A stretch of 64,000 nt of DNA from Paenibacillus sp. W2I17 (lineage in GTDB: Bacteria; Bacillota; Bacilli; Paenibacillales; Paenibacillaceae): contig NZ_JAUSXM010000001.1 in the NCBI RefSeq assembly GCF_030815985.1, forward strand, positions 6,138,001-6,202,000. The letters are read 5' to 3'. The notes beneath the pieces were generated by a model that was not told the DNA's origin, searched no databases, and worked only from the letters and a program-made list of their open reading frames with translations. Every line of letters begins with the position of its first letter. Positions within the stretch are counted from its first letter, which is position 1. Shown here piece by piece: positions 45,426-54,677 of the stretch. Position numbers and translations under genes: made by a program.

Positions 45426-46589
45426 ATGAGATCTTTCCAATTCTATAATCCAACCCGGCTGATTTTCGGTAAAGGACAACTGGAAGCATTAAAGACAGAA
45501 GTACCGAAATACGGTAAACGGGTTCTGCTTGTATATGGTGGCGGCAGTATCAAACGCAGTGGTCTGTACGATCAAGTGATCGGTTTGCTTAAGGAAGCCG
45601 GAGCAGAAGTGACTGAACTGGCTGGTGTGGAACCTAACCCGCGTCTTTCTACGGTGCATAAAGGGGTAGACCTCTGTAAAACAAATAACATCGACCTGAT
45701 CCTCGCTGTAGGTGGCGGTAGTGTATTGGACTGCTCCAAAGCTATTGCTGTAGGTGCCAAGTATGATGGCGATATGTGGGATTTTGCTCAGCGCAAAGCC
45801 GTTGCACAGGACGCTCTTCCACTCGGTACCGTATTGACCATGGCGGCAACTGGTTCCGAAATGAACTCCGGTTCGGTTATTACGAATCAGGATACACAAG
45901 AAAAATTGGGCTGGGGTAGCGCATATTCATTCCCTGCTTTCTCCATTCTGGATCCGGTGAATACATACACTGTTCCACTGGACCAAACGGTATACGGTAT
46001 GGTGGATATGATGTCCCACGTATTGGAGCATTACTTCCATCTGGATGCCAACACACCGGTTCAACTCGGTTTCTGTGAGACGATTCTGCGTACCGTCATG
46101 GAAGCAGCACCTCGTCTGGTTGAAGACCTGGAGAACTATGAACTGCGCGAAACGATTCTGTATTGCGGAACAATGGCACTGAATGGCGTGCTGAATATGG
46201 GTCTCGCAGGAGACTGGGCAACACATAATATTGAACACGCGGTATCCGCAGTGTATGATATCCCACACGGCGGTGGACTTGCAATCTTGTTCCCACACTG
46301 GATGAAACATAACCTGGATGTGAATGTGGATCGATTCAAACGTCTGGCAATTAATGTATTCGAAGTGAACCCTGAAGGCAAGTCGGACAGACAGATTGCT
46401 GAAGAAGGTATCGATGCGCTCAGCAAATTCTGGACATCCATTGGTGCACCTAACCGTTTGGCAGATTACGATATCGATGACAGCCAGATCGACGTAATGG
46501 CTGACAAAGCGATGCTGTTTGGTCCATTCGGTAACTTCAAGAAACTGCAACGGGAAGATGTTGTATCCATCTACAAGGCTTCTCTGTAA
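45426..46589 (+). CDS. Iron-containing alcohol dehydrogenase (BdhA/YugJ type)
   Basis: 387 residues from the ATG at 45426, which is about ten bases after GGAGG; a TTG frame extension of six residues overlaps that RBS. The N-terminus [18 protein letters not shown] and [25 protein letters not shown] are typical, and the metal ligands lie in [12 protein letters not shown] (about residue 200) and [19 protein letters not shown]. Family members are NADPH-dependent butanol dehydrogenases that reduce aldehydes during fermentation. A strong terminator follows. Confidence 0.92.
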   Translation: MRSFQFYNPTRLIFGKGQLEALKTEVPKYGKRVLLVYGGGSIKRSGLYDQVIGLLKEAGAEVTELAGVEPNPRLSTVHKGVDLCKTNNIDLILAVGGGSVLDCSKAIAVGAKYDGDMWDFAQRKAVAQDALPLGTVLTMAATGSEMNSGSVITNQDTQEKLGWGSAYSFPAFSILDPVNTYTVPLDQTVYGMVDMMSHVLEHYFHLDANTPVQLGFCETILRTVMEAAPRLVEDLENYELRETILYCGTMALNGVLNMGLAGDWATHNIEHAVSAVYDIPHGGGLAILFPHWMKHNLDVNVDRFKRLAINVFEVNPEGKSDRQIAEEGIDALSKFWTSIGAPNRLADYDIDDSQIDVMADKAMLFGPFGNFKKLQREDVVSIYKASL

Positions 46590-46634
46590 TTCTATAATCA
46601 CTGCAAAGTGAAAGGACACATTCTGTTGTCCAAT

Positions 46635-46671
46635 AACCGCAAGTCTCCTTCATGGGGGCTTGCGGTTTTTT
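46635..46671 (+). terminator. Terminator after alcohol dehydrogenase
   Basis: AACCGCAAGTCTCC pairs with GGGGGCTTGCGGTT, then a T-run. Confidence 0.9.
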
Positions 46672-46778
46672 CGTGTATTCGACTGTACACGTGAATAATG
46701 GAGGAACTTGAAGCAAGGCGAACAGAATGTCGTGATAATACCCATTATCGGGTTCAGAATACAATTGAGGAAAGATTT

Positions 46779-46804
46779 TGAAACATTTTACCCCTTGCTA
46801 CGTA
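46779..46804 (+). promoter_or_regulatory. Sigma-W (ECF) promoter of the nfeD-flotillin operon
   Basis: TGAAAC, exactly 16 bases, then CGTA, which is the B. subtilis sigma-W consensus. The start of transcription should be near 46811, about 56 bases before the nfeD ATG. In B. subtilis the same operon yuaF-floT-yuaI is under sigma-W. Confidence 0.85.
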
Positions 46805-46866
46805 TTTATTTACATGTGGAATGCTCAGTTAGGATGAATTTGCGGCAGAGAGAGGAGGAACAGGGG

Positions 46867-47403
46867 ATGGAAACAATTTATTGGGGGTGTCTAATCGGAG
46901 GGGCGATATTTGCGGTTGTCAGCCTTGTGCTGGGTGACTTGATTGATGGCTTGCTGGACGGAGCTTTTGAAATGCCAGGTCTTGATTTTTTCAAACCCGT
47001 TGTGTTAGCTGGTTCCATTACAACCTTTGGTGGGGCAGGTATTTTGCTGATACGTTATAGTTCATTAAGTGCAATGTCCGGTCTAATACTATCCCTGCTT
47101 ATAGGTATTGCTGCAGCCATGCTGGTATTCTTCGCATATATCAAACCGATGCGTAACAGCGATGTCTCCATTGCATTTTCAATGAAAGAGTTATCAGGAA
47201 AAATTGGGGAAATCACCATTCCGGTGCCGGAAAAAGGTTTTGGCGAAGTAATGATCCGCTTTGCATCCGGTAGTACGATTCAAACGGCATCCAGTTTTGA
47301 ACACCTCCCCATTGCGGCGGGAGCCCGTGTTGTCGTGGTGGATGTTGTAGATGGTGTACTGCGTGTGTCGGAATGGGATGAAAATGTACTTAAAGATTTA
47401 TAA
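46867..47403 (+). CDS. NfeD-like membrane protein (YuaF-type) paired with flotillin
   Basis: 178 residues from the ATG at 46867, with AGGAGG eight bases upstream; earlier in-frame codons lie before the promoter and are rejected. Two or three membrane segments (residues about 5-30, 45-65 and 75-95), then a soluble beta-barrel (SGKIGEITIPVPEKGFGEVMIRFASG...ARVVVVDVVDGVLRVSEW), the OB-fold of NfeD short forms. These proteins form a complex with SPFH proteins; the gene downstream is a flotillin. No serine protease domain, so it is a short NfeD. Under a sigma-W promoter. Confidence 0.88.
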   Translation: METIYWGCLIGGAIFAVVSLVLGDLIDGLLDGAFEMPGLDFFKPVVLAGSITTFGGAGILLIRYSSLSAMSGLILSLLIGIAAAMLVFFAYIKPMRNSDVSIAFSMKELSGKIGEITIPVPEKGFGEVMIRFASGSTIQTASSFEHLPIAAGARVVVVDVVDGVLRVSEWDENVLKDL

Positions 47404-47462
47404 AGTATTCTTATCACCTAAGTAATTTAAGCACTCATCATGAATAAGGGGAGAGATGTGGA

Positions 47463-49015
47463 ATGGAAAATTTGAATTGGGATGTTTTATTGATTCCCAT
47501 AGTTGTAGTCGGAGTCATTCTAATTTTGGGTCTGGCTTTCTGGGCGAGATACAAAACGGTTGGACCGGATGAGGCAATGATCGTTACGGGATCATTCCTG
47601 GGTAGCAAAAATATCTCCGATGATGATTCTGGACGGAAAATTAAGATTGTTCGTGGTGGCGGTGCATTTATCCTGCCGGTATTCCAGCAATCCGAGTTTA
47701 TCTCCTTGTTATCCCACAAGCTGGATGTCTCCACACCTGAAGTGTACACGGAGCAAGGGGTTCCGGTTATTGCTGACGGTGTGGCTATTATCAAGGTTGG
47801 AGGCGCTGTAGAAGACGTTGCTACGGCAGCTGAGCAATTCATCGGTAAACCTGTAGAAGCGCTGAGAAGCGAAGCACAGGAGGTACTGGAGGGGCATTTG
47901 CGGGCCATCCTCGGTACAATGACGGTGGAAGAAGTATACCGGAACCGGGATCGGTTTGCGCAAGAGGTTCAAGGCGTAGCAGCTAGAGATTTGAAAAAAA
48001 TGGGTCTGCAAATTGTCTCATTTACCATCAAGGATGTTCGTGACAAACAGGGCTACCTGGACGCTCTCGGTAAACCGAGAATTGCGGCAGTGAAGCGTGA
48101 TGCCGAGATTGCTGAAGCGGAAGCAATGCGTGATGCGCGTATTCAGAAGGCTAATGCGGAAGAACAGGGCCAAAAAGCAGAGTTGCTGCGGGATACCAAT
48201 ATCGCCGAGGCAGCCAAAGAGAAGGAACTGAAAGTAGCCACGTTTAAGCGGGATCAGGATACAGCAAAAGCGGAAGCCGATCAGGCATACCATATCCATG
48301 AAGCGCGTGCGAGACAGACCGTGGTGGAAGAAGAAATGAAGGTTGAACTCGTTCGTAAAGAACGTGAGATTGATCTCCAGGAAAAAGAAATCGTCGTACG
48401 TGAGAAGCAATATATGATGCTGAAGTGAAGAAAAAGGCAGAAGCGGATCGTTATGCGGTAGAGCAAGCTGCCGAAGCGGATAAAGCCAAAAGAATGCGTG
48501 AAGCCGATGCTGTACAGTACTCCATCGAAACACATGCCAAAGCAACAGCTGAGCAGAAACGACTTGAAGGTCAGGCCATGGCGGATGCGGAACTTGCCAA
48601 AGGTACAGCAGATGCAGAAGTTATTCGTTTGCGTGGTCTTGCAGAAGCAGAAGCAAAAGAAAAACTGGCCGAAGCGTTCCAGAAGTTTGGCGAAGCAGCT
48701 GTACTCGATATCATTGTCAAAATGCTGCCTGAACTGGCTGGTAAAATTGCAGAGCCAATTGCATCCATTGATAAACTGACGGTGGTAGATACAGGTAAAG
48801 GTGAAGGTGCAGCACGAGTGAGTAACTATGTTACTGAACTTATGGCGACCGCTCCAGAGATGCTCAAAAGTGTATCCGGCATCGATGTAGAGCAGCTGAT
48901 TAAAGGCCTTACGAAGTCTAAAACACCTGCGCCAGTTGCCATTCAACAGAGCGAGACTGTTACAACTCCTTCTATAATCGACAAGATTGTGGAAAGAGCT
49001 GGAGTTGACGAGTAA
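47463..49015 (+). pseudogene. floT: Flotillin FloT, split by a 2-bp frameshift at 48414-48415
   Basis: The coding sequence reads in two frames: 47463-48428, with an SPFH/band-7 domain and the start of the flotillin coiled coil, ends in TGA; a second frame, 48425-49015 (start GTG), continues the same protein. The change is at CAATATATGATGC: removing two bases (AT) gives Gln-Tyr-Asp-Ala-Glu-Val-Lys, the conserved flotillin sequence, and a protein of about 516 residues, as in FloT. FloT builds functional membrane microdomains. The two pieces overlap by four bases (GTGA), so limited re-initiation is possible. A genuine mutation and a sequencing error cannot be separated here. Confidence 0.85.
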
Positions 49016-49083
49016 GAAGCACTTCGAATCTTGCATGGTTGCTCTATTGACCTTAAGGCGAATTTTTGTTACTTTTTAAGCGA

Positions 49084-49120
49084 GACGTCCGGCGCGGTTT
49101 GCCCGCTTCGGGTGTCTTTT
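49084..49120 (+). terminator. Terminator after the flotillin gene
   Basis: A 14-step stem from GACGTCCG with CGGGTGTC, GCGG/CCGC inner pairing and a TTTG loop, followed by TTTT. Confidence 0.75.
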
Positions 49121-49132
49121 CGTTCGTAACAG

Positions 49133-49151
49133 GGTGTGACTTAATCACACC
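49133..49151. promoter_or_regulatory. Inverted repeat GGTGTGA-N5-TCACACC before glcT
   Basis: Perfect 7-bp arms with a 5-base spacer, ending 29 bases before the glcT ATG. No T-run follows, so this is a candidate operator rather than a terminator. Confidence 0.5.
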
Positions 49152-49180
49152 TAAGATGGTGTGAAAAAGAGGTGCAAACA

Positions 49181-50035
49181 ATGAGCAGCTTGCATGTAGA
49201 TAAAGCGCTAAATAATAATGTAATCATTGCACAGCATCCAGAACACGGGGAAGTCGTTGTTATTGGTAAAGGCATTGGCTTTAACCGAAAACCGAGTGAT
49301 CACATTCCATTGATGGCTGTGGAGAAAATGTTTATTTTGAAAAACCAGCAGGAGCAAGAGCAGTACAAACAGCTTCTTCCACAGGTGGATGAAGCACTGA
49401 TCGAGATTATTAACGAAGTTATTACGTATATTGCAGAGCGTACGGACGTTCCTCTGAATGAACATATCCATATTGCATTAACCGATCACATTTCTTTCGC
49501 GTTAAAACGCAAGGAGCAGGGCATTATCATACAAAATCCATTTTTATATGAAACCCGCGAGATTTATCCTGAAGAATATCGAATGGGAGAATACGCTGTT
49601 CGTCTGATCAAAGAGAAAATGGGTGTAGATCTGGGGATGGATGAGATTGGTTTTGTTGCCCTCCATATCTATAGCGCAATGACCAATCAAAATATATCCC
49701 AGGTACGTGAACATTCACAATTGATCACTGATTTGGTGAACCTGGTGTCTGATCAACTCGATTATTCGTTTGAAACGGAATCGCTTGATTACTCTCGTTT
49801 GCTGACTCATCTTCGTTTCGCCCTTGAGCGTGTTCGGCGTGGAGACAAAGTGGAGGAGCTTCATAAGTTGGATTCCCTGCTTAAGTTGGAGTATCCCGAA
49901 ATGTACTCGCTTGCATGGAAACTGACCAAAGTGATGGAGAAAAGACTGAAACTGCCGGTTTATCCTGCGGAGGTAGGTTATCTGACCATTCATCTGCAAA
50001 GACTGAATCAGCGGAAGGAAGAAGAGAATAAGTGA
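49181..50035 (+). CDS. glcT: PRD transcriptional antiterminator GlcT
   Basis: 284 residues from the ATG at 49181 (GAGGTG upstream). The N-terminal 60 residues form the CAT RNA-binding domain (KALNNNVIIAQ..GKGIGFNRKPSD), then two PTS-regulated PRDs with the conserved His-containing stretches ALTDHISFALKR and GYLTIHLQRLN. It binds the RAT hairpin upstream of ptsG and prevents its terminator; glucose EII phosphorylates the PRDs when glucose is absent. It directly precedes its target ptsG, as in B. subtilis. Confidence 0.95.
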   Translation: MSSLHVDKALNNNVIIAQHPEHGEVVVIGKGIGFNRKPSDHIPLMAVEKMFILKNQQEQEQYKQLLPQVDEALIEIINEVITYIAERTDVPLNEHIHIALTDHISFALKRKEQGIIIQNPFLYETREIYPEEYRMGEYAVRLIKEKMGVDLGMDEIGFVALHIYSAMTNQNISQVREHSQLITDLVNLVSDQLDYSFETESLDYSRLLTHLRFALERVRRGDKVEELHKLDSLLKLEYPEMYSLAWKLTKVMEKRLKLPVYPAEVGYLTIHLQRLNQRKEEENK

Positions 50036-50038
50036 GGT

Positions 50039-50072
50039 CATTCCAGTGATGGAATGTGGAATTTATTTTTTT
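50039..50072 (+). terminator. Terminator after glcT
   Basis: CATTCCA-GTGA-TGGAATG followed by a T-rich tract. Confidence 0.75.
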
Positions 50073-50083
50073 GGTGTAAAGGC

Positions 50084-50112
50084 TTGCAATAGGTTAGAAC
50101 TGGTGCTACAAT
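50084..50112 (+). promoter_or_regulatory. Promoter of ptsG-ptsH-ptsI
   Basis: TTGCAA, 17 bases, TACAAT. Start of transcription near 50119, 28 bases before the RAT hairpin. Confidence 0.8.
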
Positions 50113-50146
50113 GGTTTCCGTAATCAAGCAACTGAATAAACATAAG

Positions 50147-50177
50147 CGACGTGTTACTGACTCGATCAGGCATGAGT
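50147..50177 (+). promoter_or_regulatory. RAT (GlcT-binding ribonucleic antiterminator)
   Basis: ACGTGTTACTG...CAGGCATGAGT has the RAT core TGTTACTG/CAGGCA with asymmetric internal loops and a short loop. Its 3' half is also the 5' arm of the terminator, so the two are mutually exclusive. Confidence 0.85.
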
Positions 50178-50265
50178 TAATTAAAGTGTGATTGTTCTTT
50201 CCTTGTACAGGGTATGCTATACCCCAAGGTTGGCACAGTTTACTTTGTTAATTCATGCCTTTTTT
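50168..50265 (+). terminator. Leader terminator of ptsG
   Basis: AGGCATGAGTTAATTAAAG pairs with CTTTGTTAATTCATGCCT and ends in T6. Between the arms lies a second hairpin (CCTTG...CAAGG with GGGTAT/ATACCC), so the whole leader folds as a three-way structure. Confidence 0.85.
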
Positions 50266-50321
50266 GTGTTCCCTTGCTTGCATCACAACATATAAATTAG
50301 ACGAAAGGGAGAAACGACGCG

Positions 50322-52373
50322 ATGTTCAAAAAGCTTTTTGGTGTATTGCAAAGAGTAGGTAAAGCTCTCATGCTGCCTGTAGCCATTCTACCTGCGGCAG
50401 GTTTGCTGCTCGGAATTGGTAACATGCTGGTTAATCCAGATTTCTTGCAATATGTAACGGCGCTCGACACCCCTTGGGTGAACTCGATCGCAACAATTAT
50501 GATGAACGCAGGTCAGATCGTATTTGATAATCTGGCATTGCTGTTCGCCGTCGGCGTAGCTGTCGGATTGGCTGGTGGCGAAGGCGTTGCAGGTCTTGCA
50601 GCGATCATCGGTTACCTGGTCATGAATGTTACATTAGGATCTGCAGTAGGTGTTACTCCGGCAATGATCGGTGAAGTACCGGGTTATGCCAGCATCTTGG
50701 GTATCCCAACATTAAGTACAGGCGTGTTCGGAGGTATTATCATAGGTATTGCCGCCGCGCTGTGTTACAATCGATTTTTCAAAATCGAACTGCCGTCTTA
50801 CCTCGGTTTCTTTGCAGGTAAACGATTTGTACCGATTATCACATCGGTAGTATCCCTTGTAATCGGGTTGCTTCTTGTGATTATCTGGCCTCCGATTCAA
50901 AATGGACTGAATGCTGTATCTCACTTCATGGTAGATACAAGTCCGACCTTGTCGGCATTCATCTTCGGAGTTGTGGAACGGTCATTGATTCCGTTCGGTT
51001 TGCATCACATTTTCTACTCCCCATTCTGGTTTGAGTTTGGTGAGTATGTGAATAAAGCCGGAGATGTTATTCGTGGGGATCAGAAGATTTTCTTCAGCCA
51101 GTTACGTGATGGCGTTGCTCTCACAGCAGGAACATTCCAAGTTGGTAAATTCCCGTTCATGATGTTCGGTTTGCCAGCAGCGGCACTTGCGATGTACCAT
51201 GAAGCAAGACCGGAGCACAAAAAATATGTTGCAGGGATCATGGGTTCAGCTGCGCTAACCTCGTTCCTGACAGGGATTACAGAGCCACTTGAGTTCTCGT
51301 TCCTGTTTGTGGCACCAATCCTGTTTGCAGTACACTGTATCTTTGCAGGTTTGTCTTTCATGACCATGCAAATTCTGGGTGTAAAGATCGGTATGACCTT
51401 CTCCGGTGGGTTCATTGACTTCCTGATCTTCGGGATTATTCCGAACCGTACACCTTGGTGGGACGTTATTATTGTCGGATTGGTTCTTGCGGTGATCTAT
51501 TACTTCGGTTTCCGGTTTATCATTCGCAAATTCAATCTCAAAACACCAGGACGAGAGGATGCAACGCCTGAAACCGAATCTGGCGGAGGCTCTGGTTCAA
51601 CGGATGACCTGCCACATAACATTCTCGAAGCTTTCGGTGGCAAGGAAAATATCAAACATCTGGACGCTTGTATTACTCGTTTGCGGATTGAAGTTAATGA
51701 GAAATCCAATGTGAAAAAAGATCGTTTGAAACAATTGGGTGCATCTGGTGTACTTGAAGTGGGTAATAATGTTCAAGCCATCTTCGGAACACGTTCCGAC
51801 ACGATCAAATCTCAGATGCAGGATATTATTGCAGGACGAACTCCAGCACCAACGCCAGCAGCTGCCAAACCAACTCCTGAAGAGGAGAAGGCACAAGGTG
51901 AGCAGGGAGAGCGCATCGTTGCTGAGGATATCGTCATGCCAGTCAATGGTGAATTGCTGGACATTACAAACGTACCTGATCCGGTCTTTGCTGAGAAAAT
52001 GACAGGTGATGGATTCGCAATTTTGCCACATGATGGTACGATAACTTCTCCTGTCTATGGTAAAGTGTTTAATGTATTTCCAAGCAAACATGCCGTGGGC
52101 ATCATGTCCGATGGTGGCAAGGAAGTGCTTGTTCATATAGGTGTTAATACGGTGAAGCTGAAAGGTCAAGGCTTTAACGTACTGGTACAGGAAGGTGATC
52201 TGGTATCGGCAGGTCAGCCGATTATGGAAGTGGATCTGGAGTATGTCAAAGCAAACGCTCCTTCGATCATTTCACCAGTTATTTTCACTAACCTGCCAGA
52301 GGGCTCCACAGTAACTCTGAAGAAGAGTGGAGTGCTGAAAGTTGGCGAACAGCCAATCATTGAGATAAAATAA
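50322..52373 (+). CDS. ptsG: PTS glucose-specific EIICBA
   Basis: 683 residues. EIIC membrane domain at residues about 5-410 (LPVAILPAAGLLLGIG near the start, GITEPLEFSFLF near residue 325), then EIIB about 430-500 with the phosphorylated Cys in HLDACITRLRIEV, a Pro/Ala-rich linker, and EIIA about 545-683 with His in KEVLVHIGVNTVKL. It imports and phosphorylates glucose and also acts on GlcT. The AAAGGGAGAAAC RBS precedes the ATG. A C-terminal EIIA makes a separate Crr unnecessary. Confidence 0.97.
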   Translation: MFKKLFGVLQRVGKALMLPVAILPAAGLLLGIGNMLVNPDFLQYVTALDTPWVNSIATIMMNAGQIVFDNLALLFAVGVAVGLAGGEGVAGLAAIIGYLVMNVTLGSAVGVTPAMIGEVPGYASILGIPTLSTGVFGGIIIGIAAALCYNRFFKIELPSYLGFFAGKRFVPIITSVVSLVIGLLLVIIWPPIQNGLNAVSHFMVDTSPTLSAFIFGVVERSLIPFGLHHIFYSPFWFEFGEYVNKAGDVIRGDQKIFFSQLRDGVALTAGTFQVGKFPFMMFGLPAAALAMYHEARPEHKKYVAGIMGSAALTSFLTGITEPLEFSFLFVAPILFAVHCIFAGLSFMTMQILGVKIGMTFSGGFIDFLIFGIIPNRTPWWDVIIVGLVLAVIYYFGFRFIIRKFNLKTPGREDATPETESGGGSGSTDDLPHNILEAFGGKENIKHLDACITRLRIEVNEKSNVKKDRLKQLGASGVLEVGNNVQAIFGTRSDTIKSQMQDIIAGRTPAPTPAAAKPTPEEEKAQGEQGERIVAEDIVMPVNGELLDITNVPDPVFAEKMTGDGFAILPHDGTITSPVYGKVFNVFPSKHAVGIMSDGGKEVLVHIGVNTVKLKGQGFNVLVQEGDLVSAGQPIMEVDLEYVKANAPSIISPVIFTNLPEGSTVTLKKSGVLKVGEQPIIEIK

Positions 52374-52450
52374 GAAGTGTTACGACGATGGCAAGCAAGT
52401 GTAAATATATGCAATGCCTAAACCAAACTACTGAAAGTGAGATGATTGTA

Positions 52451-52726
52451 ATGCAACAAACATTCAGAATTACAGACGAAGATGGTATCCACGCACGTCC
52501 GGCGACAGCCCTGGTTAATACAGCAAACAAATTCAAAGGTGCAGAATCCTTTGCAGAAGCTAACGGTAAAAAAGTAACTTTGAAATCCATTCTGGGTGTT
52601 CTTTCCCTGGGATTGGAACAAGGCGACACTATCAGCATCATCGTTGAAGGCGAAGGCGAAGCTGAAGCTCTTCAAGCTTTGACTGACGTTATGGTTAACG
52701 AAGGGTTGGGCGAAATTAATGCTTAA
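52451..52726 (+). CDS. ptsH: Phosphocarrier protein HPr
   Basis: 91 residues from the ATG at 52451, giving the family N-terminus MQQTFRI; an ATG nine bases earlier and a longer extension are possible but less likely. [10 protein letters not shown] carries the PEP-dependent His14 and [12 protein letters not shown] the HPr kinase site Ser46. Relays phosphate from EI to EII and, when Ser-phosphorylated, serves CcpA. The GTGAGATG upstream is a weak RBS. Its last eight bases overlap the ptsI start. The HprK gene is not in the window. Confidence 0.93.
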   Translation: MQQTFRITDEDGIHARPATALVNTANKFKGAESFAEANGKKVTLKSILGVLSLGLEQGDTISIIVEGEGEAEALQALTDVMVNEGLGEINA

Positions 52727-54431
52727 TGTCTCCGGGATCGCGGCTTCGGCGGGTATTGCTATCGCCAAGGCGTTTATCTTGGAGCATCCTGATTACTCTG
52801 TAGAAAAACGCCAAATCAACGACGTTGACGCAGAGATCGCGAAACTCGACTCAGCTCTGGGTAAATCCCAGGCTGAGCTTGAGGCGATCAAAGAGCGTAC
52901 TTTACAAGAGCTTGGCGAGAAAAAAGCTGAGATTTTTGCTTCGCATTTGCTCATTCTGAATGACCCGGAACTGATTGATCCGGTTAAAGCTAGAATTGCG
53001 GATGACATGATCAATGCAGAATTTGCTTTGAACGAAACGGCATCACAATTTATCTCCATGTTCGAGAACATGAAGAGTGCATACCTGCAGGAACGTGCAG
53101 CAGATATGCGTGACGTTACCAAACGTGTGCTAAATCACTTGCTTGGTATCGACTTCATGAGTCCAGCTGAGATCAATGAAGAAGTGATCGTGCTTGCGGA
53201 GGATCTAACACCTTCCGACACGGCTCAATTGAACCGCCAATTTGTTAAAGGTTTTGCAACTAACATTGGTGGACGTACTTCTCACTCGGCGATTATGGCT
53301 CGCTCTCTTGAAATTCCGGCTGTTGTTGGAACCAAGGACATCTTGGCTCAAGCGAAACAAGGCGATATGATTATTGTTGACGGTCTGGATGGTCACGTAT
53401 TGGTTAACCCTACTGATGAAGTTATTGCTGAATACCGTGCCAAACAGGAACAGTATGATGCACAACGTGCAGAGTGGAGAAAACTTCGTGATGAGCCAAC
53501 GGTAACGGTGGATAACGTTCATGTTGAACTTGCAGCCAACATCGGTACACCAAATGATGTAACGGGTGTTCTGGAAAATGGCGGCGAGGCTGTAGGCCTG
53601 TACCGTACCGAGTTCTTGTACATGGGCAGAGACAAGCTCCCTTCCGAAGACATTCAGTATAATGCTTACAAAGCGGTACTGGAAAAAATGGAAGGTAAAC
53701 CTGTCGTTGTTCGTACACTCGACATCGGTGGAGACAAAGAGCTTCCATACCTGGACTTGCCAAAAGAAATGAATCCATTCCTCGGCTTCCGCGCAGTTCG
53801 TCTGTGTCTGGACCGTCTGGATATCTTCCGTACACAATTGCGTGCATTGCTGCGTGCAAGCGTACATGGAAACTTGCGTGTCATGTTCCCAATGATCGCA
53901 ACACTCGGTGAATTCCGTGAAGCAAAAGCTGTCTTGCTCGAAGAGAAAGAGAAGCTGGTTGCTGAAGGTATTGCTGTTTCTGACAGCATTCAACTCGGAA
54001 TCATGGTCGAAATTCCTTCGACTGCAGTTCTGGCGGATCAGTTTGCCAAAGAAGTGGATTTCTTCAGTATCGGAACGAACGATCTGATTCAATACACGAT
54101 GGCTGCTGACCGTATGAACGAACGAGTGGCTTATCTGTACCAGCCTTACAACCCAGCCATTTTGCGTTTGGTTAAAATGGTTATCGATGCAGCGCATCGT
54201 GAAGGCAAATGGGTTGGCATGTGTGGTGAGATGGCAGGAGACGAAACAGCAATTCCATTGTTGCTTGGTCTTGGATTGGATGAGTTCAGCATGAGCGCAA
54301 CCTCCATCCTGCCAGCTCGTAGTCAGATCACTAAGCTGTCCCGTGCGGATATGCAGGAACTGGCTGCTAAAGCTCTGGATATGCAAACGGCTGAACAAGT
54401 CGTTGAATTGGTTCAAAGCATTCAAGCGTAA
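52719..54431 (+). CDS. ptsI: PTS enzyme I
   Basis: 570 residues, full length. HPr-binding N-terminus, the phosphohistidine in [13 protein letters not shown] (about residue 188), [13 protein letters not shown] and the PEP-binding C-terminal domain with [15 protein letters not shown] and [21 protein letters not shown]. Starts inside ptsH with an eight-base overlap (ATGCTTAA), which ties EI and HPr synthesis. Cytoplasmic, feeds all PTS permeases including the mannitol system at 60342. Confidence 0.97.
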   Translation: MLNVSGIAASAGIAIAKAFILEHPDYSVEKRQINDVDAEIAKLDSALGKSQAELEAIKERTLQELGEKKAEIFASHLLILNDPELIDPVKARIADDMINAEFALNETASQFISMFENMKSAYLQERAADMRDVTKRVLNHLLGIDFMSPAEINEEVIVLAEDLTPSDTAQLNRQFVKGFATNIGGRTSHSAIMARSLEIPAVVGTKDILAQAKQGDMIIVDGLDGHVLVNPTDEVIAEYRAKQEQYDAQRAEWRKLRDEPTVTVDNVHVELAANIGTPNDVTGVLENGGEAVGLYRTEFLYMGRDKLPSEDIQYNAYKAVLEKMEGKPVVVRTLDIGGDKELPYLDLPKEMNPFLGFRAVRLCLDRLDIFRTQLRALLRASVHGNLRVMFPMIATLGEFREAKAVLLEEKEKLVAEGIAVSDSIQLGIMVEIPSTAVLADQFAKEVDFFSIGTNDLIQYTMAADRMNERVAYLYQPYNPAILRLVKMVIDAAHREGKWVGMCGEMAGDETAIPLLLGLGLDEFSMSATSILPARSQITKLSRADMQELAAKALDMQTAEQVVELVQSIQA

Positions 54432-54504
54432 TTTTGCCGGGGTTTCCTCCGGATTTGAGGTTTTTTCTTTTTCCGATAATGAGCTGCATTGATGCAGCGA
54501 TTTT

Positions 54505-54547
54505 GCCGGTATCCGCGAATCATTGTGGATATCGGCTTTTTTTGTTA
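54505..54547 (+). terminator. Terminator after ptsI
   Basis: GCCGGTATCC pairs with GGATATCGGC, followed by seven T. A smaller hairpin with T-run also lies at 54445-54475. Confidence 0.88.
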
Positions 54548-54620
54548 TAAATGTTGAGAAATACTCTAACAGGATGATGGCGAGCTGTAAGAGTGGCATC
54601 TTTAAAGGGGAAGGCAACAC

Positions 54621-54657
54621 AAAAAGCTCTTGCTGATTGGAACATCAGCAAGAGCCT
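54621..54657 (-). terminator. Terminator after gcvPB
   Basis: On the minus strand GCTCTTGCTGAT pairs with ATCAGCAAGAGC, then TTTTTG. Confidence 0.9.
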
Positions 54658-54677
54658 TCGTTATAACAATGATTTGA

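Noticed and set aside
46708..46866. A longer N-terminus for the NfeD gene from 46708
   Set aside because: This extension would start upstream of the sigma-W promoter, and a good RBS is present only before 46867.
48405..48428. Programmed frameshift in the flotillin gene
   Set aside because: There is no slippery heptamer or downstream pseudoknot, and precise restoration needs removal of two bases in an AT run. An indel is simpler.
53205..54620. A 471-codon open frame on the minus strand opposite ptsI
   Set aside because: Antisense shadow of a highly biased gene; no recognisable domain or start signal.
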